Source of the DNA: Litoditis marina
Lineage: Eukaryota > Nematoda > Chromadorea > Rhabditida > Rhabditidae
Length of the DNA: 64,000 bases
Assembly (NCBI GenBank): GCA_964036275.1
Contig: OZ038436.1
Coordinates: 5,550,936 to 5,614,935 of the forward strand
Reading direction: 5' to 3'
Made by a program: the position numbers and the translations under genes. Under the pieces are notes generated by a model, which saw only the letters and a list, made by a program, of their open reading frames with translations, searched no databases and had not been told where the DNA came from. Shown here one piece after another: positions 49,921 to 61,200 of the stretch (positions are counted from its first letter, which is position 1; each line of letters begins with the position of its first letter).

Positions 49921-52900
49921 TGAATCTGTTTTCTAAACGGAATTTGGACGAAGTGGTGTAAAATGAATCTGTCTCTTCAACGGAATTTGGACGAAGTGGT
50001 GTAAAATGAATCTGTCTTCTCAACGGAATTTGGACGAAGTGGTGTAAAATGAATCTGTCTTCTAAACGGGATTTGGACGAAGTGGTGTAAAATGAATCTG
50101 TCTTCTAAACGGAATTTGGACAAAGTGGTGTAAAATGAATCTGTCTTCTAAACGGAATTTGGACAAAGTGGTGTAAAATGAATCTGTTTTCTAAACGGAA
50201 TTTGGACGAAGTGGTGTAAAATGAATCTGTCTTCTCAACGGGATTTGGACGAAGTGGTGTGAAATGAATCTGTCTTCTCAACGGAATTTGGACGAAGTGG
50301 TGTAAAATGAATCTGTCTTCTAAACGGAATTTGGACGAAGTGGTGTAAAATGAATCTGTCTTCTAAACGGAATTTGGACAAAGTGGTGTAAAATGAATCT
50401 GTTTTCTAAACGGAATTTGGACGAAGTGGTGTAAAATGAATCTGTCTTCTAAACGGGATTTGGACGAAGTGGTGTAAAATGAATCTGTCTTCTAAACGGA
50501 ATTTGGACAAAGTGGTGTAAAATGAATCTGTCTTCTAAACGGAATTTGGACGAAGTGGTGTAAAATGAATCTGTCTCTTCAACGGAATTTGGACGAAGTG
50601 GTGTAAAATGAATCTGTCTCTTCAACGGAATTTGGACGAAGTGGTGTGAAATGAATCTGTCTTCTCAACGGAATTTGGACGAAGTGGTGTAAAATGAATC
50701 TGTCTCTTCAACGGAATTTGGACGAAGTGGTGTAAAATGAATTTGTCTTCTAAACGGGATTTGGACGAAGTGGTGTAAAATGAATCTGTCTTCTAAACGG
50801 AATTTGGACGAAGTGGTGTAAAATGAATCTGTCTCTTCAACGGAATTTGGACGAAGTGGTGTAAAATGAATCTGTCTCTTCAACGGAATTTGGACGAAGT
50901 GGTGTGAAATGAATCTGTCTTCTCAACGGAATTTGGACGAAGTGGTGTAAAATGAATCTGTCTCTTCAACGGAATTTGGACGAAGTGGTGTAAAATGAAT
51001 CTGTCTTCTAAACGGAATTTGGACAAAGTGGTGTAAAATGAATCTGTTTTCTAAACGGAATTTGGACGAAGTGGTGTAAAATGAATCTGTCTTCTCAACG
51101 GAATTTGGACGAAGTGGTGTAAAATGAATCTGTCTTCTCAACGGAATTTGGACAAAGTGGTGTAAAATGAATCTGTCTTCTAAACGGGATTTGGACGAAG
51201 TGGTGTAAAATGAATCAGTCTTCTCAACGGGATTTGGACGAAGTGGTGTAAAATGAATCAGTCTTCTCAACGGGATTTGGACGAAGTGGTGTAAAATGAA
51301 TCTGTCTTCTAAACGGAATTTGGACGAAGTGGTGTAAAATGAATCTGTCTTCTCAACGGAATTTGGACGAAGTGGTGTAAAATGAATCTGTCTTCTAAAC
51401 GGGATTTGGACGAAGTGGTGTAAAATGAATCTGTCTTCTCAACGGAATTTGGACGAAGTGGTGTAAAATGAATCTGTCTTCTAAACGGGATTTGGACGAA
51501 GTGGTGTAAAATGAATCTGTCTTCTCAACGGAATTTGGACGAAGTGGTGTAAAATGAATCTGTCTCTTCAACGGGATTTGGACGAAGTGGTGTAAAATGA
51601 ATCTGTCTTCTCAACGGAATTTGGACAAAGTGGTGTAAAATGAATCTGTTTTCTAAACGGAATTTGGACGAAGTGGTGTAAAATGAATCTGTCTTCTCAA
51701 CGGAATTTGGACAAAGTGGTGTAAAATGAATCTGTCTTCTAAACGGAATTTGGACAAAGTGGTGTAAAATGAATCTGTCTTCTAAACGGGATTTGGACGA
51801 AGTGGTGTAAAATGAATCAGTCTTCTCAACGGGATTTGGACGAAGTGGTGTAAAATGAATCTGTCTTCTCAACGGGATTTGGACGAAGTGGTGTAAAATG
51901 AATCTGTCTTCTAAACGGAATTTGGACGAAGTGGTGTAAAATGAATCTGTCTTCTCAACGGAATTTGGACGAAGTGGTGTAAAATGAATCTGTCTTCTAA
52001 ACGGAATTTGGACGAAGTGGTGTAAAATGAATCTGTCTTCTAAACGGAATTTGGACGAAGTGGTGTAAAATGAATCTGTCTTCTAAACGGGATTTGGACG
52101 AAGTGGTGTAAAATGAATCTGTCTTCTCAACGGAATTTGGACGAAGTGGTGTAAAATGAATCTGTCTCTTCAACGGAATTTGGACGAAGTGGTGTAAAAT
52201 GAATCTGTCTTCTAAACGGAATTTGGACGAAGTGGTGTAAAATGAATCTGTCTTCTAAACGGAATTTGGACGAAGTGGTGTAAAATGAATCTGTCTTCTA
52301 AACGGAATTTGGACAAAGTGGTGTAAAATGAATCTGTCTTCTAAACGGGATTTGGACGAAGTGGTGTAAAATGAATCAGTCTTCTCAACGGGATTTGGAC
52401 GAAGTGGTGTAAAATGAATCTGTCTTCTAAACGGGATTTGGACGAAGTGGTGTAAAATGAATCAGTCTTCTCAACGGAATTTGGACGAAGTGGTGTAAAA
52501 TGAATCTGTCTTCTCAACGGAATTTGGACGAAGTGGTGTAAAATGAATCTGTCTTCTAAACGGAATTTGGACGAAGTGGTGTAAAATGAATCTGTCTTCT
52601 AAACGGAATTTGGACGAAGTGGTGTAAAATGAATCTGTCTTCTAAACGGGATTTGGACGAAGTGGTGTAAAATGAATCTGTCTTCTCAACGGAATTTGGA
52701 CAAAGTGGTGTAAAATGAATCTGTCTTCTAAACGGAATTTGGACAAAGTGGTGTAAAATGAATCTGTCTTCTCAACGGAATTTGGACAAAGTGGTGTAAA
52801 ATGAATCTGTCTTCTAAACGGGATTTGGACGAAGTGGTGTAAAATGAATCTGTCTTCTCAACGGAATTTGGACGAAGTGGTGTAAAATGAATCTGTCTTC

Positions 52901-53456
52901 TAAACGGGATTTGGACGAAGTGGTGTAAAATGAATCTGTCTTCTCAACGGAATTTGGACGAAGTGGTGTAAAATGAATCTGTCTCTTCAACGGGATTTGG
53001 ACGAAGTGGTGTAAAATGAATCTGTCTTCTCAACGGAATTTGGACAAAGTGGTGTAAAATGAATCTGTTTTCTAAACGGAATTTGGACGAAGTGGTGTAA
53101 AATGAATCTGTCTTCTCAACGGAATTTGGACAAAGTGGTGTAAAATGAATCTGTCTTCTAAACGGAATTTGGACAAAGTGGTGTAAAATGAATCTGTCTT
53201 CTAAACGGGATTTGGACGAAGTGGTGTAAAATGAATCAGTCTTCTCAACGGGATTTGGACGAAGTGGTGTAAAATGAATCTGTCTTCTCAACGGGATTTG
53301 GACGAAGTGGTGTAAAATGAATCTGTCTTCTAAACGGAATTTGGACGAAGTGGTGTAAAATGAATCTGTCTTCTCAACGGAATTTGGACGAAGTGGTGTA
53401 AAATGAATCTGTCTTCTAAACGGGATTTGGACGAAGTGGTGTAAAATGAATCTGTC

Positions 53457-56400
53457 TTCTCAACGAAGTGGTGTAAAATGAATCAGTCTCTTCAACGGAA
53501 TTTGGACGAAGTGGTGTAAAATGAATCTGTCTTCTAAACGGAATTTGGACGAAGTGGTGTAAAATGAATCTGTCTTCTAAACGGGATTTGGACGAAGTGG
53601 TGTAAAATGAATCTGTCTTCTAAACGGAATTTGGACGAAGTGGTGTAAAATGAATCTGTCTTCTAAACGGAATTTGGACGAAGTGGTGTAAAATGAATCA
53701 GTCTCTTCAACGGAATTTGGACGAAGTGGTGTAAAATGAATCTGTCTTCTAAACGGGAATTGGACGAAGTGGTGTAAAATGAATCTGTCTTCTCAACGGA
53801 ATTTGGACGAAGTGGTGTAAAATGAATCTGTCTTCTCAACGGAATTTGGACGAAGTGGTGTAAAATGAATCTGTCTTCTCAACGGGATTTGGACGAAGTG
53901 GTGTAAAATGAATCTGTCTTCTAAACGGAATTTGGACGAAGTGGTGTAAAATGAATCTGTCTTCTAAACGGGATTTGGACGAAGTGGTGTAAAATGAATC
54001 TGTCTCTTCAACGGAATTTGGACGAAGTGGTGTGAAATGAATCTGTCTTCTCAACGGAATTTGGACGAAGTGGTGTAAAATGAATCTGTCTCTTCAACGG
54101 AATTTGGACGAAGTGGTGTAAAATGAATCTGTCTTCTAAACGGAATTTGGACAAAGTGGTGTAAAATGAATCTGTTTTCTAAACGGAATTTGGACGAAGT
54201 GGTGTAAAATGAATCTGTCTTCTCAACGGAATTTGGACGAAGTGGTGTAAAATGAATCTGTCTTCTCAACGGAATTTGGACAAAGTGGTGTAAAATGAAT
54301 CTGTCTTCTAAACGGGATTTGGACGAAGTGGTGTAAAATGAATCAGTCTTCTCAACGGGATTTGGACGAAGTGGTGTAAAATGAATCAGTCTTCTCAACG
54401 GGATTTGGACGAAGTGGTGTAAAATGAATCTGTCTTCTAAACGGAATTTGGACGAAGTGGTGTAAAATGAATCTGTCTTCTCAACGGAATTTGGACGAAG
54501 TGGTGTAAAATGAATCTGTCTTCTAAACGGGATTTGGACGAAGTGGTGTAAAATGAATCTGTCTTCTCAACGGAATTTGGACGAAGTGGTGTAAAATGAA
54601 TCTGTCTTCTAAACGGGATTTGGACGAAGTGGTGTAAAATGAATCTGTCTTCTCAACGGAATTTGGACGAAGTGGTGTAAAATGAATCTGTCTCTTCAAC
54701 GGGATTTGGACGAAGTGGTGTAAAATGAATCTGTCTTCTCAACGGAATTTGGACGAAGTGGTGTAAAATGAATCTGTCTCTTCAACGGGATTTGGACGAA
54801 GTGGTGTAAAATGAATCTGTCTTCTCAACGGAATTTGGACAAAGTGGTGTAAAATGAATCTGTTTTCTAAACGGAATTTGGACGAAGTGGTGTAAAATGA
54901 ATCTGTCTTCTCAACGGAATTTGGACAAAGTGGTGTAAAATGAATCTGTCTTCTAAACGGAATTTGGACAAAGTGGTGTAAAATGAATCTGTCTTCTAAA
55001 CGGGATTTGGACGAAGTGGTGTAAAATGAATCAGTCTTCTCAACGGGATTTGGACGAAGTGGTGTAAAATGAATCTGTCTTCTCAACGGGATTTGGACGA
55101 AGTGGTGTAAAATGAATCTGTCTTCTAAACGGAATTTGGACGAAGTGGTGTAAAATGAATCTGTCTTCTCAACGGAATTTGGACGAAGTGGTGTAAAATG
55201 AATCTGTCTTCTAAACGGGATTTGGACGAAGTGGTGTAAAATGAATCTGTCTTCTCAACGGAATTTGGACGAAGTGGTGTAAAATGAATCTGTCTTCTAA
55301 ACGGGATTTGGACGAAGTGGTGTAAAATGAATCTGTCTTCTAAACGGGATTTGGACGAAGTGGTGTAAAATGAATCTGTCTTCTAAACGGGATTTGGACG
55401 AAGTGGTGTAAAATGAATCTGTCTTCTAAACGGAATTTGGACGAAGTGGTGTAAAATGAATCTGTCTTCTCAACGGAATTTGGACGAAGTGGTGTAAAAT
55501 GAATCTGTCTTCTAAACGGGATTTGGACGAAGTGGTGTAAAATGAATCTGTCTTCTCAACGGAATTTGGACGAAGTGGTGTAAAATGAATCTGTCTTCTA
55601 AACGGGATTTGGACGAAGTGGTGTAAAATGAATCTGTCTTCTCAACGGAATTTGGACGAAGTGGTGTAAAATGAATCTGTCTCTTCAACGGGATTTGGAC
55701 GAAGTGGTGTAAAATGAATCTGTCTTCTCAACGGAATTTGGACAAAGTGGTGTAAAATGAATCTGTTTTCTAAACGGAATTTGGACGAAGTGGTGTAAAA
55801 TGAATCTGTCTTCTCAACGGAATTTGGACAAAGTGGTGTAAAATGAATCTGTCTTCTAAACGGAATTTGGACAAAGTGGTGTAAAATGAATCTGTCTTCT
55901 AAACGGGATTTGGACGAAGTGGTGTAAAATGAATCAGTCTTCTCAACGGGATTTGGACGAAGTGGTGTAAAATGAATCTGTCTTCTCAACGGGATTTGGA
56001 CGAAGTGGTGTAAAATGAATCTGTCTTCTAAACGGAATTTGGACGAAGTGGTGTAAAATGAATCTGTCTTCTCAACGGAATTTGGACGAAGTGGTGTAAA
56101 ATGAATCTGTCTTCTAAACGGGATTTGGACGAAGTGGTGTAAAATGAATCTGTCTTCTCAACGAAGTGGTGTAAAATGAATCAGTCTCTTCAACGGAATT
56201 TGGACGAAGTGGTGTAAAATGAATCTGTCTTCTAAACGGGATTTGGACGAAGTGGTGTAAAATGAATCTGTCTTCTAAACGGGATTTGGACGAAGTGGTG
56301 TAAAATGAATCTGTCTTCTAAACGGAATTTGGACGAAGTGGTGTAAAATGAATCTGTCTCTTCAACGGAATTTGGACGAAGTGGTGTAAAATGAATCTGT

Positions 56401-58050
56401 CTTCTAAACGGGATTTGGACGAAGTGGTGTAAAATGAATCTGTCTTCTAAACGGAATTTGGACGAAGTGGTGTAAAATGAATCTGTCTTCTAAACGGGAT
56501 TTGGACGAAGTGGTGTAAAATGAATCTGTCTTCTAAACGGAATTTGGACGAAGTGGTGTAAAATGAATCTGTCTCTTCAACGGAATTTGGACGAAGTGGT
56601 GTAAAATGAATCTGTCTTCTAAACGGGATTTGGACGAAGTGGTGTAAAATGAATCTGTCTTCTAAACGGAATTTGGACGAAGTGGTGTAAAATGAATCTG
56701 TCTTCTAAACGGGATTTGGACGAAGTGGTGTAAAATGAATCTGTCTTCTAAACGGAATTTGGACGAAGTGGTGTAAAATGAATCTGTCTTCTCAACGGAA
56801 TTTGGACGAAGTGGTGTAAAATGAATCTGTCTTCTAAACGGGATTTGGACGAAGTGGTGTAAAATGAATCTGTCTTCTCAACGGAATTTGGACGAAGTGG
56901 TGTAAAATGAATCTGTCTTCTAAACGGGATTTGGACGAAGTGGTGTAAAATGAATCTGTCTTCTCAACGGAATTTGGACGAAGTGGTGTAAAATGAATCT
57001 GTCTTCTAAACGGAATTTGGACAAAGTGGTGTAAAATGAATCTGTCTTCTCAACGGAATTTGGACAAAGTGGTGTAAAATGAATCTGTCTTCTCAACGGA
57101 ATTTGGACAAAGTGGTGTAAAATGAATCTGTCTTCTCAACGGGATTTGGACGAAGTGGTGTAAAATGAATCTGTCTTCTCAACGGAATTTGGACAAAGTG
57201 GTGTAAAATGAATCTGTCTTCTCAACGGAATTTGGACAAAGTGGTGTAAAATGAATCTGTCTTCTCAACGGGATTTGGACGAAGTGGTGTAAAATGAATC
57301 TGTCTTCTCAACGGAATTTGGACAAAGTGGTGTAAAATGAATCTGTCTTCTCAACGGAATTTGGACAAAGTGGTGTAAAATGAATCTGTCTTCTCAACGG
57401 GATTTGGACGAAGTGGTGTAAAATGAATCTGTCTTCTCAACGGAATTTGGACAAAGTGGTGTAAAATGAATCTGTTTTCTAAACGGAATTTGGACGAAGT
57501 GGTGTAAAATGAATCTGTCTTCTCAACGGAATTTGGACAAAGTGGTGTAAAATGAATCTGTCTTCTAAACGGAATTTGGACAAAGTGGTGTAAAATGAAT
57601 CTGTCTTCTAAACGGAATTTGGACGAAGTGGTGTAAAATGAATCTGTCTTCTAAACGGAATTTGGACGAAGTGGTGTAAAATGAATCTGTCTTCTAAACG
57701 GGATTTGGACGAAGTGGTGTAAAATGAATCTGTCTTCTAAACGGAATTTGGACGAAGTGGTGTAAAATGAATCTGTCTTCTAAACGGGATTTGGACGAAG
57801 TGGTGTAAAATGAATCAGTCTTCTCAACGGGATTTGGACGAAGTGGTGTAAAATGAATCTGTCTTCTCAACGGGATTTGGACGAAGTGGTGTAAAATGAA
57901 TCTGTCTTCTAAACGGAATTTGGACGAAGTGGTGTAAAATGAATCTGTCTTCTCAACGGAATTTGGACGAAGTGGTGTAAAATGAATCTGTCTTCTAAAC
58001 GGGATTTGGACGAAGTGGTGTAAAATGAATCTGTCTTCTCAACGAAGTGG
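53457..58050 (+). repeat. Three copies of an 11-bp-deleted monomer
   Basis: Monomers reading TCTCAACGAAGTGG, missing 11 bp between CAAC and GAAG, start at 53461, 56159 and 58040. Spacings are 2,698 and 1,881 bp, each an exact number of monomers minus 11 (63 and 44). All three are followed by a CAGTCTCTT-CAACGGAATTT unit, so they descend from one deletion copied twice. Confidence 0.88.
57045..57450 (+). repeat. 129-bp trimer higher-order repeat
   Basis: Two CAACGGAATTT units with GACAAAG followed by one CAACGGGATTT unit are repeated three times in tandem. The GGG of the third unit lies at 57141, 57270 and 57399, exactly 129 bp (3 monomers) apart. It is the shortest clear HOR in the window. 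Confidence 0.87.
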
Positions 58051-58249
58051 TGTAAAATGAATCAGTCTCTTCAACGGAATTTGGACGAAGTGGTGTAAAA
58101 TGAATCTGTCTTCTAAACGGAATTTGGACGAAGTGGTGTAAAATGAATCTGTCTTCTAAACGGGATTTGGACGAAGTGGTGTAAAATGAATCTGTCTTCT
58201 AAACGGAATTTGGACGAAGTGGTGTAAAATGAATCTGTCTTCTAAACGG

Positions 58250-61200
58250 AATTTGGACGAAGTGGTGTAAAATGAATCAGTCTCTTCAACGGAATTTGGA
58301 CGAAGTGGTGTAAAATGAATCTGTCTTCTAAACGGGATTTGGACGAAGTGGTGTAAAATGAATCTGTCTTCTCAACGGAATTTGGACGAAGTGGTGTAAA
58401 ATGAATCTGTCTTCTCAACGGAATTTGGACGAAGTGGTGTAAAATGAATCTGTCTTCTCAACGGAATTTGGACGAAGTGGTGTAAAATGAATCTGTCTTC
58501 TAAACGGGATTTGGACGAAGTGGTGTAAAATGAATCTGTCTTCTAAACGGAATTCGGACGAAGTGGTGTAAAATGAATCTGTCTTCTCAACGGAATTTGG
58601 ACGAAGTGGTGTAAAATGAATCTGTCTTCTAAACGGAATTTGGACGAAGTGGTGTAAAATGAATCAGTCTCTTCAACGGAATTTGGACGAAGTGGTGTAA
58701 AATGAATCTGTCTTCTAAACGGGATTTGGACGAAGTGGTGTAAAATGAATCTGTCTTCTCAACGGAATTTGGACGAAGTGGTGTAAAATGAATCTGTCTT
58801 CTCAACGGAATTTGGACGAAGTGGTGTAAAATGAATCTGTCTTCTAAACGGGATTTGGACGAAGTGGTGTAAAATGAATCTGTCTTCTAAACGGGATTTG
58901 GACGAAGTGGTGTAAAATGAATCTGTCTTCTAAACGGGATTTGGACGAAGTGGTGTAAAATGAATCTGTCTTCTAAACGGAATTTGGACGAAGTGGTGTA
59001 AAATGAATCTGTCTTCTAAACGGAATTTGGACGAAGTGGTGTAAAATGAATCAGTCTCTTCAACGGAATTTGGACGAAGTGGTGTAAATTGAATCTGTCT
59101 TCTAAACGGAATTTGGACGAAATGGTGTAAAATGAATCTGTCTTCTAAACGGAATTTGGACGAAGTGGTGTAAAATGAATCTGTCTTCTAAACGGAATTT
59201 GGACGAAGTGGTGTAAAATGAATCAGTCTCTTCAACGGAATTTGGACGAAGTGGTGTAAAATGAATCTGTCTTCTAAACGGGATTTGGACGAAGTGGTGT
59301 AAAATGAATCTGTCTTCTAAACGGGATTTGGACGAAGTGGTGTAAAATGAATCTGTCTTCTAAACGGAATTTGGACGAAGTGGTGTAAAATGAATCTGTC
59401 TTCTAAACGGGATTTGGACGAAGTGGTGTAAAATGAATCTGTCTTCTAAACGGAATTTGGACGAAGTGGTGTAAAATGAATCTGTCTTCTAAACGGGATT
59501 TGGACGAAGTGGTGTAAAATGAATCTGTCTTCTAAACGGAATTTGGACGAAGTGGTGTAAAATGAATCTGTCTTCTAAACGGGATTTGGACGAAGTGGTG
59601 TAAAATGAATCTGTCTTCTAAACGGGATTTGGACGAAGTGGTGTAAAATGAATCTGTCTCTTCAACGGAATTTGGACGAAGTGGTGTAAAATGAATCAGT
59701 CTCTTCAACGGAATTTGGACGAAGTGGTGTAAAATGAATCTGTCTTCTAAACGGGATTTGGACGAAGTGGTGTAAAATGAATCTGTCTTCTAAACGGGAT
59801 TTGGACGAAGTGGTGTAAAATGAATCTGTCCTCTAAACGGAATTTGGACGAAGTGGTGTAAAATGAATCTGTCTTCTAAACGGGATTTGGACGAAGTGGT
59901 GTAAAATGAATCTGTCTTCTAAACGGAATTTGGACGAAGTGGTGTAAAATGAATCTGTCTTCTAAACGGAATTTGGACGAAGTGGTGTAAAATGAATCTG
60001 TCTTCTAAACGGGATTTGGACGAAGTGGTGTAAAATGAATCTGTCTTCTAAACGGGATTTGGACGAAGTGGTGTAAAATGAATCTGTCTTCTAAACGGAA
60101 TTTGGACGAAGTGGTGTAAAATGAATCAGTCTCTTCAACGGAATTTGGACGAAGTGGTGTAAAATGAATCTGTCTTCTAAACGGGATTTGGACGAAGTGG
60201 TGTAAAATGAATCTGTCTTCTAAACGGAATTTGGACGAAGTGGTGTAAAATGAATCTGTCTTCTAAACGGGATTTGGACGAAGTGGTGTAAAATGAATCT
60301 GTCTTCTAAACGGAATTTGGACGAAGTGGTGTAAAATGAATCTGTCTTCTAAACGGGATTTGGACGAAGTGGTGTAAAATGAATCTGTCTTCTAAACGGG
60401 ATTTGGACGAAGTGGTGTAAAATGAATCTGTCTCTTCAACGGAATTTGGACGAAGTGGTGTAAAATGAATCAGTCTCTTCAACGGAATTTGGACGAAGTG
60501 GTGTAAAATGAATCTGTCTTCTAAACGGATTTGGACGAAGTGGTGTAAAATGAATCTGTCTTCTAAACGGAATTTGGACGAAGTGGTGTAAAATGAATCT
60601 GTCTTCTAAACGGGATTTGGACGAAGTGGTGTAAAATGAATCTGTCTTCTAAACGGGATTTGGACGAAGTGGTGTAAAATGAATCTGTCTCTTCAACGGA
60701 ATTTGGACGAAGTGGTGTAAAATGAATCAGTCTCTTCAACGGAATTTGGACGAAGTGGTGTAAAATGAATCTGTCTTCTAAACGGGATTTGGACGAAGTG
60801 GTGTAAAATGAATCTGTCTTCTAAACGGGATTTGGACGAAGTGGTGTAAAATGAATCTGTCCTCTAAACGGAATTTGGACGAAGTGGTGTAAAATGAATC
60901 TGTCTTCTAAACGGGATTTGGACGAAGTGGTGTAAAATGAATCTGTCTTCTAAACGGAATTTGGACGAAGTGGTGTAAAATGAATCTGTCTTCTAAACGG
61001 AATTTGGACGAAGTGGTGTAAAATGAATCTGTCTTCTAAACGGGATTTGGACGAAGTGGTGTAAAATGAATCTGTCTTCTAAACGGGATTTGGACGAAGT
61101 GGTGTAAAATGAATCTGTCTTCTAAACGGAATTTGGACGAAGTGGTGTAAAATGAATCAGTCTCTTCAACGGAATTTGGACGAAGTGGTGTAAAATGAAT

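Larger units (their letters stand above)
50000..58250 (+). repeat. Subarray mixing CAACGGGATTT, GACAAAG and CTGTTTTCT units
   Basis: A recurring module has CTGTCTCTT-CAACGGGATTT, CAACGGAATTT with GACAAAG, CTGTTTTCT-AAACGGAATTT, CAACGGAATTT with GACAAAG, AAACGGAATTT with GACAAAG, then CAGTCTTCT-CAACGGGATTT. It occurs near 51.5-51.9, 52.9-53.3, 54.7-55.1 and 55.6-56.0 kb; the first pair are 1,419 bp (33 monomers) apart and the last pair 903 bp (21 monomers). Confidence 0.87.
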
